From: Acidobacteriota bacterium
GTDB taxonomy: Bacteria; Acidobacteriota; Blastocatellia; Pyrinomonadales; Pyrinomonadaceae
Length of the DNA stretch: 64,000 nt
Direction of reading: 5' to 3'
Assembly: GCA_025463135.1 (NCBI GenBank)
Contig: JAOAPY010000024.1
Span: 1-64,000 of the forward strand
Both the position numbers and the translations under genes were made by a program. Positions within the stretch are counted from its first letter, which is position 1; the number at the start of each line of letters is the position of its first letter. The notes under the pieces were generated by a model that saw only the letters and a list, made by a program, of their open reading frames with translations, was not told the origin of the DNA and did no database searches. Positions 1 to 9,645 of this stretch are shown one piece after another.

Positions 1-20
1 AGCGATCTTGTTCGGGATCA

Positions 21-50
21 GACCCACCCGCTACCGCAGGTGGTACTGAC
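21..50. repeat. Short dispersed palindrome, family D copy 1
   Basis: A 30-base unit with arms CCACCCGC and GCAGGTGG-like around a short loop. Related copies lie at 35659-35717 (two in tandem) and inside the metalloprotease gene at 35894-35923. The rest of positions 1-171 holds no gene I can support. Confidence 0.65.
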
Positions 51-171
51 CTCATTCCTCGCAGTAACTCGCCGGGCAGTCCTTTCTTTCTCAGCAAACA
101 CACTAACGGAGCACTACCAGGTTCCCGCAAAGCGCCAGGACGCAAGGTCAACTGTCAGATCAAGGGACCGC

Positions 172-561
172 TTATGGGGACAGAGACTCCTGTTCCGGAT
201 GCTTGCTCCACGTAACAAAGAAGAAGCGATACTTATCCGGATCCTCGACACTAATGAAGCGGCCTCCCCAGCCCTCGTCCGATGGAGCGGCCACAATCAG
301 ACCTCGCACCCGCAACTCGTCATGATAAGCATCGACATCACTTACGCCGATAAAAAAATGCGCGCCGCGGCCGCGACGCAACATTGTTTCCAGCTGCTGG
401 ACCAGCGTGAGTTTCAGATCTCCGGCGCGGAGCGTTGCCGTGGGTGGCTCCGCTTCAGGGTTGATGCGGTCGAGTTCGAACCCGAGCTGCGCAACATAAA
501 AAGCCACGGACTCTTCCAGGTTGTTTACTTCCAAAAAAAGCAGATCCATGCCTGTAAACAT
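172..561 (-). CDS. VOC (glyoxalase/bleomycin-resistance-like) family protein
   Basis: A 129-residue protein of the vicinal-oxygen-chelate fold, the size of a single two-module VOC unit. The N-terminus (MDLLFLEVNNLEESVAFYV from residue 5) is the typical first beta-alpha unit of the fold. The second half has GVSDVDAYHDEL and then GGRFISVEDPDKY, the usual place of a metal-ligand or substrate-facing strand. Family members include lyases, dioxygenases and drug-binding proteins, so the substrate cannot be named. The gene lies 28 bases downstream of the J-domain gene on the same strand and may be co-transcribed with it. The long open frame on the opposite strand is treated as a shadow. Confidence 0.82.
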   Translation of the reverse strand: MFTGMDLLFLEVNNLEESVAFYVAQLGFELDRINPEAEPPTATLRAGDLKLTLVQQLETMLRRGRGAHFFIGVSDVDAYHDELRVRGLIVAAPSDEGWGGRFISVEDPDKYRFFFVTWSKHPEQESLSP

Positions 562-589
562 ACTTAACCAAGCCGCCTTTCAGTTCTGA

Positions 590-1156
590 TCACACTGCGG
601 TGAACAGCAAATAAATTCCATAGATTCCGCCAATCACCGCTAACCAGAACGCTGCCTTGGGCAACAACCTATAGCGTCTCAGAAGATTTGAATTCGGCAA
701 TGCCGTGGTGAAGGAGAGCATGGCGGCATGGGCCAGTAAGACGCCAAAGGCTATGACAAAGAACGCCAGGATTGCCAGCGGCCACAAAAACCAGATCCAC
801 TGAAAGCGCACCAGAAACAGCAGGAACAACCCCACCAGCAAACACAACAGCGCACTCAACCCCTGCCCGGTCGTGCCAACATCCTGAGCGGTGGGCGAAG
901 TTTCGGGGACGAAGGTTTCATTATTAGCCCCGCGCTTAGGTACGCGCCGGGTCGAATCATAATCGCGACGCAGCGCTTCGTCCTTGAGAACGCGGTAAGC
1001 TTCGTTCAAGGACTTCATTTTCTCTTCGGTGCCGCCGCGGTCGGGATGATGCCGCGACGCCAGTCGTTTGTAGAGACGCTCAATATCACGGCGCGACGTG
1101 TTTTCGTCAGCACCAAGAATTTGATAGTAGTCTTTGCCTGGACCGAACTGACTCAT
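590..1156 (-). CDS. Membrane-anchored J-domain (DnaJ-like) protein
   Basis: A 188-residue protein. Residues 9-68 form a complete J domain (DYYQILGADENTSRRDI...), with the diagnostic HPD tripeptide inside RHHPDRGG near residue 36. J domains stimulate the ATPase of DnaK-type Hsp70s. There is no Gly/Phe region and no zinc-finger module, so this is a type III J protein and not DnaJ itself. After a polar linker of about 35 residues, the C-terminal half has three hydrophobic segments (about 101-118, 120-145 and 168-187), which anchor it in the inner membrane. The likely role is recruiting DnaK to a membrane client. The client is unknown, and the neighbouring VOC gene gives no hint. Confidence 0.88.
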   Translation of the reverse strand: MSQFGPGKDYYQILGADENTSRRDIERLYKRLASRHHPDRGGTEEKMKSLNEAYRVLKDEALRRDYDSTRRVPKRGANNETFVPETSPTAQDVGTTGQGLSALLCLLVGLFLLFLVRFQWIWFLWPLAILAFFVIAFGVLLAHAAMLSFTTALPNSNLLRRYRLLPKAAFWLAVIGGIYGIYLLFTAV

Positions 1157-1290
1157 CGCGAATTAGCGCTGCCCATAGTAACCGGAGGTCAGCCATTTTC
1201 GTAGAGTGGGGTAGCGTGTGTCATGGATTGCCAGACACATCGTCTACGGAGAAGCCCTTTTATCCGTAGTTCATTAACGCTTCGGCCCAT

Positions 1291-1447
1291 AGGGGCGAAA
1301 TGTTTATAGACCCACGAACCCCAAATTCTCTCTTGCTCTTTTCGGAGGAGCGGAATCGCTCATGAGTGGCGAGCGCTGATTGCGCTTCCGCTCCTCCGAA
1401 AAGAGTTGGGTGTCAGCGGTTCGTCTTTACTATAAACATTTCACTCC
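1291..1447. repeat. Nested palindromic element, family A copy 1
   Basis: The outer arms are at 1291-1322 (GGGGCGAAATGTTTATAG) and 1416-1447 (CTATAAACATTTCACTCC). The inner arms form a perfect 18-base inverted repeat, 1336-1353 against 1388-1405, starting CTCTTTTCGGAGGAGC. The element fills most of the 418-base gap between the J-domain gene and the next gene. Family members with the same outer GTTTATAG arms occur at 30702-30845 and 56726-56902. No coding potential is evident. The rest of the gap shows no promoter I would defend. Confidence 0.85.
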
Positions 1448-1574
1448 CAGCGGAGTGAAGACCACACTGAACGCCGGTAAATCAGGACCAGATTTTAGAT
1501 ATCGTCGTACTTTATGCCGCGAAACTCACTGTGTTAACCTCTCGCCGGCAGTTTCGGTGCGAACTGAAAATTAT

Positions 1575-1934
1575 ATGGCGCAACCTTTTAGCCCCGGCGA
1601 CTATCTGACATTCCAGCTCGAAAGCGGTTATGGTCTGCTCCGCATACTTGCTGTGCAAGGCGAAGGACCTGAAAGACTGTGGCACATCGCCGTCTATGAG
1701 GAACTCTTTCCCGATGTGGATGAAGCGGAGAAAGCCCTCGCGCATCCTGAGTCGTTGCATTACAGCAAGCCGCATCTCGCGCTCACGGAACGCGCCTTCG
1801 AAAGGACGCCCGCGGCTCGGCTCGGCAACGCCGTACTGACTGAGACTGATCTCTCGGCTTATCGCGCATGGCTGAAAAACGCTGACCGTGCCACCTTTGA
1901 TCGCTCGTTACTGCTGTTGCTGGGAATGCGCTAG
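1575..1934 (+). CDS. Conserved-looking small protein of unknown function
   Basis: A 119-residue protein starting at the ATG at 1575. The frame stays open upstream to 1380, but that part runs through the family A palindrome and is unlikely to be protein. The N-terminal part (MAQPFSPGDYLTFQLESGYG then LLRILAV) reads like a small beta-barrel or SH3-like module. A helical, charged C-terminal half follows (TETDLSAYRAWLKNAD). There is no signal peptide or membrane segment, so it is predicted to be cytoplasmic. I do not recognise the family. The base composition is that of a normal gene, and the frame ends cleanly 90 bases before the aminopeptidase. Confidence 0.6.
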   Translation: MAQPFSPGDYLTFQLESGYGLLRILAVQGEGPERLWHIAVYEELFPDVDEAEKALAHPESLHYSKPHLALTERAFERTPAARLGNAVLTETDLSAYRAWLKNADRATFDRSLLLLLGMR

Positions 1935-1973
1935 ACTTGCGGGCTCCGTTGCGACGATTGGGCAATTAACCTT

Positions 1974-1996
1974 CACGGGCGGGACGCCCGTGCGAC
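1974..1996. repeat. GC-rich short palindrome, family C
   Basis: CACGGGCGGGACGCCCGTG is a near-perfect inverted repeat located 29 bases before the aminopeptidase start. It is the first of several family C copies that lie just upstream of start codons in this window. Confidence 0.75.
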
Positions 1997-2024
1997 ACTC
2001 TCGCAGAAAAACCGGCTGGCTAAT

Positions 2025-3710
2025 TTGACTGAAGCAAATCTATCGCGCCCTGCATTTATTTGGCTGGTGACTTCCCTTCGCGGGTTGTTTCCTGTCTTGT
2101 TGCTTTTGCTCTTGTCTACGCTTACGTACGCGACACGCGAAGAGCGCGTGGTGACCGCCTGGCAACCTGTTCATTACGAGATCGCCCTCAGTCTCGATGA
2201 TAGATTGACCGAGATCACGAAAGCGCGCGTGGAGATAACTCTGCACGCGCTGCGAGACAAGGTCAATGTGATCGATCTCGATTTTGGAGACATGCCGGTT
2301 GACTCAGTAACTGTAGCGGGCCAACCGGCGAAGATTGATCGCACCTCGCGGCTGTTGAACGTCTATCTTGCTCACGACCTTATAATTGGCGATGGCGTTG
2401 TAATCGTCATCGAGTATCATGGCCGACCCAAAGATGGTTTGGTCCTGGCCGCGGATAAGGATGGCAAACCGTCAGCGACCGGCGACAACTGGCCCAATCG
2501 CGTTCATAACTGGATTCCCTGTCTCGATCATCCGTCGGCAAAGGCTACAGTCAACTTCACAGTTACAGCACCGGGCAAAGAACTCGTGGTTGCCAATGGC
2601 AAGTTGGTGAAGGTCTTTAACGCCACCTCGAGCACACGCACGTGGAGTTACAGCGAAGGCAAACCGATCCCCGCATATTGCATGGTCATCGCAGTCGGAG
2701 AGTACGCCAAAGCAGGACCAGCCACGCCTTCGATTACTCCACTTTTCTATTACGTACCGCAGTCCGACGCAGGCCTTGCCGTGCTGGGGTTTTCCCCAGC
2801 CGCACCATCCTTGAAGTTTTTCAGCGAGATGATCGCGCCTTATCCCTATGAAAAGCTGGACCTGATTGTCGGCGCCACACGCTTCGGCGGCATGGAGAAT
2901 TCAAGCGCCATCGTGTTCGCAAGCAACCTGCTCGGCCCGCGAAACAACTCGCGAATGAGTCGCGCCTTTCAGATTAACGAAGGGCTCGAACAGGTCATCG
3001 CACATGAAATTGCCCATCAATGGTTTGGTGATTCGGTGACTGAAGCAACCTGGTCCGACCTTTGGTTGAGCGAAGGTTTTGCCACTTACTTCGCGGGACT
3101 ATTCGTGCAGAAGCATGACGGCGAAGATGCCTTTCAGGCCTATATGAAACGCGCGGCGGACACCTACTTCACTTACGAAGGCAAGACACGCACACCTATC
3201 CACGACACGGAAACGGAAGACTTGATGCAGCTGTTGAATGCGAACAACTACCAGAAGGGCGCATGGGTACTGCACATGCTGAGATCGGAACTCGGCGACA
3301 AGACTTTTTTCGCAGGGCTAAGAAAGTATTATGCGGCGCACAAAGACTCGAACGCGAACACCGACAGCTTGCGCGCCGCACTTGAGAAAGAGTCTGGAAA
3401 AGATTTGCGGCAATTCTTTACGAGCTGGGTCTACGGAACGGGACACCCGCAATATGAGTTGACTTGGAAGTGGTTGGCTGACACAAAGCGGCTAAGGCTT
3501 ACGCTCAAACAATTGCAGCGAGAGGCGCCCTTTATCAATCAGGTACCAATTGAACTTGTTGCCGGCAAGACAACCAGCAAATTAGTCTTGCAACCAACTT
3601 CCAAAGAGGTCGTAAAGGAAATCAAATTCGCGCAATCGCCCACCGCAATAAAGCTAGATCCGAATAACACCATTCTTAAGGAAGCCTCAGTCAAACCTGC
3701 TGATCGTTAG
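2025..3710 (+). CDS. M1 family zinc aminopeptidase, secreted
   Basis: A 561-residue metallopeptidase related to aminopeptidase N and leukotriene A4 hydrolase, which remove N-terminal residues from peptides. The substrate-recognition motif GGMEN lies at about residues 288-292. The zinc site HEIAH is at 327-331, with the third ligand Glu 19 residues further on (WLSEGFATYF). A Tyr for transition-state binding is likely in the NANNYQKG region. A hydrophobic stretch at residues 20-38 (LFPVLLLLLLSTLTYA) is a signal peptide. The start is a TTG; there is no in-frame ATG before the mature region and no clear ribosome site, so the start is uncertain. It lacks the long C-terminal helical domain of full-size APN, as is common in compact bacterial M1 enzymes. 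It converges on the giant gene with a 23-base gap. Confidence 0.9.
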   Translation: MTEANLSRPAFIWLVTSLRGLFPVLLLLLLSTLTYATREERVVTAWQPVHYEIALSLDDRLTEITKARVEITLHALRDKVNVIDLDFGDMPVDSVTVAGQPAKIDRTSRLLNVYLAHDLIIGDGVVIVIEYHGRPKDGLVLAADKDGKPSATGDNWPNRVHNWIPCLDHPSAKATVNFTVTAPGKELVVANGKLVKVFNATSSTRTWSYSEGKPIPAYCMVIAVGEYAKAGPATPSITPLFYYVPQSDAGLAVLGFSPAAPSLKFFSEMIAPYPYEKLDLIVGATRFGGMENSSAIVFASNLLGPRNNSRMSRAFQINEGLEQVIAHEIAHQWFGDSVTEATWSDLWLSEGFATYFAGLFVQKHDGEDAFQAYMKRAADTYFTYEGKTRTPIHDTETEDLMQLLNANNYQKGAWVLHMLRSELGDKTFFAGLRKYYAAHKDSNANTDSLRAALEKESGKDLRQFFTSWVYGTGHPQYELTWKWLADTKRLRLTLKQLQREAPFINQVPIELVAGKTTSKLVLQPTSKEVVKEIKFAQSPTAIKLDPNNTILKEASVKPADR

Positions 3711-3733
3711 GTACTGGCGCAGTTTGCGACCTG

Positions 3734-6700
3734 TTAATGCACTCCTGCGCATTCCGTGTTGGAGTGTGTCACCACAGAACTGAAACGCTGCTGGTATTCA
3801 GCCGACGTGATAAACGAACAAACCATCCCGCGATAGTTATTCGGATCCTGATTGGTGATCACATCCAGCCAGAATGCGTACCCCCCCGGATCGGGGTTGC
3901 GTCGCAAGTAACCAAAATACTGCATCAACACAAACGACGGATTGTATTCCCGATCCTTGAAGGCCTGGATTTCTATCACATCACCAACCACCTGGGCGCG
4001 AGTCTTTCCGAGATTCATCGCATCAATCTGCTGCTGTCGCTCGCTCGTAAAAGGGGTCAGTCCAGCGGTATCGAAAAGCGTGTTGACAAACTGTGAATTA
4101 CTGGAGGCATCCGGATAGGTCTGTTTGAATTCCGCCCGCTGCACAAATTCATTGAGCAGCGCTGCCTTGCTTGCCGGCAGATCTGATCCGCCAACCACCT
4201 TGCCGCGGTCCAACACAAACTCAGCGTAAAGAGGTCGCCTACCTAAAGAGCCTTTGTACAAGCGATAGACAAAGCTCCCGGACTGCTGGAACTCCTGCTC
4301 GATAAAAAACGCCGCGGAAATGCCGATGCGCTCGCTGTTGATACAGGCGCTGTTATTGCCACACATCGTTATCTGGCTGGTCCAATAAGCGAATCCGTTA
4401 ACATCGGGTGTGCGACCGAGGAAATCGAGATAGTGTTGATTGACGAAAAATTGCGCCTCATCAAGCGGGTTAGTGGTGGGCCCAACAGTATCGTTGTCGA
4501 CAATTGTCACCGTGGCAATTGAGGGACTGCTGAGAAACGTGCCGGGGCTGGGATTAGCGAGCGAAAGGTTTACGGTTCGATTACCCTGGACGTAAAGATT
4601 GTCTACGATCGGAAGTGAAATCGTCTTTAGTGTATCCCCGCCAGCAAACTGCAACGTCTTACTAACCGGAGTGTAATCGGTCCGGGCGGACGCCGTACCA
4701 CCATCGGAAACAACATCAACTGAAGCAGCCTGCGAAACATTTCCCAGACGGGTAATCGTGATGGTTACTGCGCCTGCATTCTCCGAAACCAGATAGCTAG
4801 GACTGTTGAATTGAAAGCTACCGGCCGCTGCTGTTGCTTGCAGCTGACCGCGAATTTCGCCGTTGGGAAATGTGTTGCTGTGAACGTTGATATAGAGCAA
4901 ACCGTCCTTCAAATTCTGTACGTCTGTGGGCGAAGGCGAGATTAGGAAATCACTTAGGTTCCCGGTTGGCAAAGGAAAAATAATCGGGGCTTGCGTGCCC
5001 GGCGCTGCCGCTCCATGAATATGCGCCGCCGTCTGCGGGCTTGATAAGCCACTAAAGTTGAGCGAGACACGCGCAGTCTTCTCGTCGGGGCTTAGCAGAA
5101 CGGTCGCCGTACCGGTGGCCGTGGAATTCGTCGGCGGTGTTTCCTGGGCGCCGGTCAGACTGGCCACAAAAAGTGTGGGCTGCCGGCCGGAAATTTCATA
5201 GACCGCTCCATTCGTATTGGAGACTACAAACAAATCACCATTGGTGCCGGTCTCGATCGCTGTGGCAATACCAAAATCTTTGCCGATCAGCAGGCTCTCA
5301 CTCTCGGTGATATCAAACTTATCGAAATTATCGGCAACCAGATCGTTTAGTCGCGAGTCTGTGAAAGAGAAGTGCAAGCGGTCCGGCGTCAGCTTAAGCC
5401 GGAACAGAAAGCCGCCCGCGAGGAAGGTGCGCGAGGCGCCGACAAACATATCGCCCTCAAACTGTGGTCCCAATCCCCTGCCCTGCACAAAACCCAACGC
5501 CGATGGGGCGACTGCATATTTCCAACTCAGTTCCGGTTCGTTGTAATGAGCTCCCGGCAACATGTAGAGTGCCGCCATTGCGGCAGTGGGTGTGTCTGCA
5601 ATCAATGATGGCGGCCAGCGCAACTGTTGCAGGTTCCCCGCACCATAAGTGGACTCAATCTGCTTGAACTGACTAACGCGACTTGACGGGCCCATCATCT
5701 GCACCCAGCCATTGTTCGAGCCCGCGCTAACACGGTTCATTTCATCAAACGCGTCGTCGCCATTTTCCTGGTCCCAAAGATTGCCGGAAAGCGGATCGAA
5801 ACCCAGCCCAAAACCGTTGCGCACTCCATACGCGTAAAGTTTTTTGATGTTCGCCGCGGCCTCGCCGGTCAGGCCCGTTGCCGCACTGTAGAAGGGATTG
5901 TCTGTCGGCGTTGTGCCGTCGTCATTCAGCCTTAAGATGAATCCGGTAAGGTGGGCATTATCAGGGTCTGGACCACCGAACTGATCATCCGGCACAGGCG
6001 CGCCACTGGTGACATTTTGGAGAAAGCCACGCCGTCCGTTGTCGCCCATCAGAATGTACAGCTTCCCATCCGGTCCAAAGCGCAGGATTCCTCCATTGTG
6101 ATTACCACGCAGGGGCTGGTTTGCATCTGCCTGATACGCGCGCAACTTAATCAGGTTTCTATCGAACGTCAGCGTCGTGCCATTCCAGATATAGCGGTCA
6201 ACGCGATTACCCAACAAAGGAACGTCCGGCAGATTTGTCGAGTCAACGCCGGTACTGCTTTCCGTCCAATATAAATAAACAAAGCGGTTGAGTTTGAAAT
6301 ACGGGTGCAATGCAATGCCCAACAGCCCCCGTTCTGAAGCGCTGTTGACGGCGAGATCGAGCGCTGTACTCTGCAGTACACCGTTCGTAACGCGACGAAC
6401 TTTGCCGGTGTCTTTTTCAAGCACAAAGAAATCATTTGTGCCGATAAAGGCAAGGCTGGTCGGTTGACTCAGTCCGGTAACCAGAGTCTGGACGCTGAGG
6501 TTGGGATCCAACATTGACGGTCCGCTTGATTGCGTGGTCACGGTCGTCACTATCGTTGCCGTGTTATCGCTGGTATCGGGATCTGTTTCCGTCGCGCTCG
6601 CGGTCGCGGTGTTGCTGAACTGTCCTGTCGATAAGGGCATAACGATAATACTGGCGCTGGCCGAACTCCCGCTTGCCAGATTGCCGAAGTTGCACGTTAC

Positions 6701-9439
6701 GATACTCGTACCCATGCAGGTTCCCTGCGACGCGCTGACTGAACCGAAAGTGATGCCTACCGGCAAAGTGTCAGTAACAGTCGCGTTAGTGGCCGGCGAC
6801 GGTCCATTATTCGTGATCACCATCCGATAAGTAAGGTTGGCATTGACGATGGCCGGATTTGGCGAGGCAGTCTTGCTGATCGAAAGATTGGCGCTGGTTG
6901 GTCCACTCACGATCACCGACACCGGAGCCGAGTGTTGCAGGTTCCCACTGACGGCGGTGATGCTTAGAGCGTAAGTGCCGGACGGTGTCGCAGCCGTCGT
7001 GGTTATTGTGAGCACCGAGGTCTTCGCTGTCGTATCGATGATGTTGAGCGAAGCAGGATTGAACGATCCACCAGCCTCTGCCGACAGACCCGTAACACTC
7101 AGCGTTACATTTCCGGTAAAACCACCTACAGGCGTCACCGTGACATCGTAGGTTGTGCTGTTGCCTGGATTAACAGTTCGAGATGCAGGAGTAACACTCA
7201 AAGTAAAGTTCGCCGCCGGCGTCTGGTCCGAAATCTTCGCGATAAAAGCATCGCTCGCACCACTCGCATTGGCCCCTTGCAATGGCGCCGCCGTCGGGAA
7301 GTTGGTTGAAGAAGTATATCCAGTGATATACGCGTTACTTGTTGCATCCAGCGCGATGGGATTACTTGCGGTGACGGTGCTCTGCGAGCTTTCGTTGTTA
7401 CTGCCACCGAGATAGGTCGAATACAAAAACGCGGTACCGGCTGCATTTAGCTTGGCGATGAAGGCATCACTGCCTCCGCCCCTGGTGCTCTGAAGTGGAT
7501 TCACGGTGGGAAAGTTTGACGAGGAAGTGAAACCCGTCACGTATGCCTCACCGGACGAATTAACGGCGATGCCTGTACCGCGATCGTCAGCGTTACCGCC
7601 GAGATAGGTGGCATAAACTTTTGAACCATCGTTGCTAATTTTAGCGATGAAAGCATCGAAAGAGCCGCCTGATACTGGCTGCACTGGGTTCAGCACGGGA
7701 AAATTATTCGACGAGGTTTGGCCGACAACATAGATGTTGTTGGCCCCGCTATCCAGGGCAATCCCATAAGCCTTATCGTCCGCAACGCCCCCCAAATAGC
7801 TGCAGAACAACAATGAAGCGAGACCGCTCGCATTCGTATCAATCTTCGCCACGAAGGCGTCGAAGCTGCCACCGAAGCCGTTTTGGAAAGCATTCTCCGT
7901 GGGAAAGTCAGCCGAAGCGGTAAATCCCGCGAGGTAAGCTTTGCCGGAGCCATCAATCGCAATAGCGCTTGTTCGATCCGTGCCGCCACCTCCAATGTAT
8001 GTCGAGTAGAGCAAGGCACTACCAGCCGCATTGAACTTTACGAGGAAGCCATCCGTGTCCCCTGAGCGTGATCCCTGATAAGCGTTGGTAGTAGTGGGAA
8101 AGCCGAGGGACTTGGTGCCGCCGGCCACATAGGCGTTCCCCGCAGAATCAACTGCCACGCCTTCCGCCGAATCATTTTCTTCCGCGCCCAGAAAGGTCGA
8201 ATAGACCAGACTATTACCTTGTCCGTTCAACTTGAACAAAACTGCATCAAAGTCGCCGCCACGATAAGTGCCGGCAAAAGAACCCGGCGTCGTCGGGAAG
8301 TCCATTGAAGTAGAATCAACACGACCAACGACATATGCGTTTCCGCTGTTGTCGACGGCTATCGACGACCCCTGGTCCAAACCGCCACCGCCAATGTAGG
8401 TTGAGTAAATGACGCTCGTTCCCGTAGCGTCGATCTTCGTTACAAAGATATCTGCCAATCCGGCGTTGCCAAAAGCGGCGTTCTTTAAGGGAAAGTCTGT
8501 GGAGTTGGCGGCACCTGTAACATAGATATTGTTGCTGCCGTCAACGGCTATGCTGCGACCCAAATCGTCGCCGCTGCCGCCCAGATAAGTTGAGTAGACC
8601 AGAGTGGGATCGATGATCAGTGGCCGGCTTCGATCATACGACCCGACTGCGAATGCCGCCTGTTGCCTGCCAATCATTACATATCGTGACTTGATCAATT
8701 CGCGATGCCCATCGATGTCCTGATAAACAATTGGCTGACCTTGCCGTAATTCACCCGCTGGGGTCTGCAACACCAACTCACCCATGGAGGACAATGTTGT
8801 TCGAGTACCAGGGCCGAACGCCAAACGGATTAGGCGCGGGTCGGCGCCCGCGGCTATCTCAAAATCGTATTCGAGTTGTTTTTGATTTCCGTAGTAAGTC
8901 AGATTGATGCCCGGATAAACCTGCTCATAGCGTACGGCGCGAAACGTCGGAACACCTGTGCGCCACTGTCGAGGATCGTTGCCAATGAAATAATTGTGCC
9001 GGCCAGGAAATTCATCCACGCCGTGAACCACTGCGTTGCTATTCGCCCCTAACAGTTTGAAGCTGATGACCGAACGCGAAGCCGGCGCCTGAGCCGGGGC
9101 CGAAGATGTAGTTGCATTTTGATTCTGGCGGCGGACACGAGGCATCGCGTCGTGCAGTTGCAGCACAGCTCCGGTCTCAGTCAAAAATAAATTGTAGTTG
9201 GCGCCACGCGCCGAGAATTTTGCGCTGCCGTCAAACTGCCCGAGGTTGCGCTCAAAGCTGAGCGGCAGACGCTGGGACAATTGGTGAAGATCGAGTTTCG
9301 GCCTGGAGGAATTGAGAGACGACGGATTTTTTGCGTTCTGCCCGCTAACAGAACTTGCAGTCCTGGCTGCTCGGGGCTGAAAACACACCAGCCCGCAGAT
9401 CGCGAGCAAAGCAACACCAAAAATGAACTTAGCCTTCAA
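3734..9439 (-). CDS. Giant secreted mosaic protein: SBBP beta-propeller, DUF11, sugar-dehydrogenase-like, CHRD, Calx-beta, DUF4214
   Basis: About 1,900 residues. In order: a signal peptide (KAKFIFGVALLAICGLVCF); a DUF7948-type N-terminal module (LPLSFERNLGQFDG...); ten or so SBBP repeats of the form YSTYLGGSGDDLGRSIAVD with YVTG...NFP; an Ig-like stretch; a DUF11 module (SISKTASPNPAIV); a glucose/sorbosone-dehydrogenase-like propeller (LVTGLSQPTSLAF, RGLLGIALHP); a CHRD domain; a Calx-beta domain (FQFNSPSYLVSENAG); and a C-terminal DUF4214 domain. The TTG at 9439 starts exactly at the signal peptide. The frame is open to 9568 (ATG at 9556), but that part crosses a family C repeat. It is predicted to be extracellular or cell-surface. 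Whether the dehydrogenase-like propeller is catalytic cannot be told from the sequence. Confidence 0.88.
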   Translation of the reverse strand: MKAKFIFGVALLAICGLVCFQPRAARTASSVSGQNAKNPSSLNSSRPKLDLHQLSQRLPLSFERNLGQFDGSAKFSARGANYNLFLTETGAVLQLHDAMPRVRRQNQNATTSSAPAQAPASRSVISFKLLGANSNAVVHGVDEFPGRHNYFIGNDPRQWRTGVPTFRAVRYEQVYPGINLTYYGNQKQLEYDFEIAAGADPRLIRLAFGPGTRTTLSSMGELVLQTPAGELRQGQPIVYQDIDGHRELIKSRYVMIGRQQAAFAVGSYDRSRPLIIDPTLVYSTYLGGSGDDLGRSIAVDGSNNIYVTGAANSTDFPLKNAAFGNAGLADIFVTKIDATGTSVIYSTYIGGGGLDQGSSIAVDNSGNAYVVGRVDSTSMDFPTTPGSFAGTYRGGDFDAVLFKLNGQGNSLVYSTFLGAEENDSAEGVAVDSAGNAYVAGGTKSLGFPTTTNAYQGSRSGDTDGFLVKFNAAGSALLYSTYIGGGGTDRTSAIAIDGSGKAYLAGFTASADFPTENAFQNGFGGSFDAFVAKIDTNASGLASLLFCSYLGGVADDKAYGIALDSGANNIYVVGQTSSNNFPVLNPVQPVSGGSFDAFIAKISNDGSKVYATYLGGNADDRGTGIAVNSSGEAYVTGFTSSSNFPTVNPLQSTRGGGSDAFIAKLNAAGTAFLYSTYLGGSNNESSQSTVTASNPIALDATSNAYITGYTSSTNFPTAAPLQGANASGASDAFIAKISDQTPAANFTLSVTPASRTVNPGNSTTYDVTVTPVGGFTGNVTLSVTGLSAEAGGSFNPASLNIIDTTAKTSVLTITTTAATPSGTYALSITAVSGNLQHSAPVSVIVSGPTSANLSISKTASPNPAIVNANLTYRMVITNNGPSPATNATVTDTLPVGITFGSVSASQGTCMGTSIVTCNFGNLASGSSASASIIVMPLSTGQFSNTATASATETDPDTSDNTATIVTTVTTQSSGPSMLDPNLSVQTLVTGLSQPTSLAFIGTNDFFVLEKDTGKVRRVTNGVLQSTALDLAVNSASERGLLGIALHPYFKLNRFVYLYWTESSTGVDSTNLPDVPLLGNRVDRYIWNGTTLTFDRNLIKLRAYQADANQPLRGNHNGGILRFGPDGKLYILMGDNGRRGFLQNVTSGAPVPDDQFGGPDPDNAHLTGFILRLNDDGTTPTDNPFYSAATGLTGEAAANIKKLYAYGVRNGFGLGFDPLSGNLWDQENGDDAFDEMNRVSAGSNNGWVQMMGPSSRVSQFKQIESTYGAGNLQQLRWPPSLIADTPTAAMAALYMLPGAHYNEPELSWKYAVAPSALGFVQGRGLGPQFEGDMFVGASRTFLAGGFLFRLKLTPDRLHFSFTDSRLNDLVADNFDKFDITESESLLIGKDFGIATAIETGTNGDLFVVSNTNGAVYEISGRQPTLFVASLTGAQETPPTNSTATGTATVLLSPDEKTARVSLNFSGLSSPQTAAHIHGAAAPGTQAPIIFPLPTGNLSDFLISPSPTDVQNLKDGLLYINVHSNTFPNGEIRGQLQATAAAGSFQFNSPSYLVSENAGAVTITITRLGNVSQAASVDVVSDGGTASARTDYTPVSKTLQFAGGDTLKTISLPIVDNLYVQGNRTVNLSLANPSPGTFLSSPSIATVTIVDNDTVGPTTNPLDEAQFFVNQHYLDFLGRTPDVNGFAYWTSQITMCGNNSACINSERIGISAAFFIEQEFQQSGSFVYRLYKGSLGRRPLYAEFVLDRGKVVGGSDLPASKAALLNEFVQRAEFKQTYPDASSNSQFVNTLFDTAGLTPFTSERQQQIDAMNLGKTRAQVVGDVIEIQAFKDREYNPSFVLMQYFGYLRRNPDPGGYAFWLDVITNQDPNNYRGMVCSFITSAEYQQRFSSVVTHSNTECAGVH

Positions 9440-9445
9440 CGTAAT

Positions 9446-9485
9446 CGTGGCATGGGCGTCCAGCCCATTAGTCGGGGCTGAAAGG
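9446..9485. repeat. Family C short palindrome at the 5' end of the giant gene
   Basis: GGCATGGGCGTCCAGCCCAT plus flank, immediately upstream of the TTG start of the giant gene. Read through on the minus strand it would encode a GLDAHAT peptide, which recurs in false N-terminal extensions elsewhere in the window. Confidence 0.75.
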
Positions 9486-9645
9486 ACTGTCGTTGGAGAC
9501 ACAAAATTGGAGCGCGCCGACAACGGCGGCGCTTTGGATATCTTCGAAGTTCCCATCCACGAATCCAAAGCGGCGTCGCGCGCGGCGGCGTCCCCGTCGG
9601 GGCAGCCCCGATGGGGTGCCTGTGCCGGCCGCCGCGCTCCAAATA

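Noticed and set aside
40-567. Long plus-strand open frame across the first VOC gene
   Set aside because: It is antisense to a protein with clear VOC motifs, begins in a family D repeat and has no family resemblance.
1380-1574. N-terminal extension of the small gene ending at 1934
   Set aside because: The extra residues come from the inner arm and tail of the family A palindrome; the ATG at 1575 gives a protein-like start.
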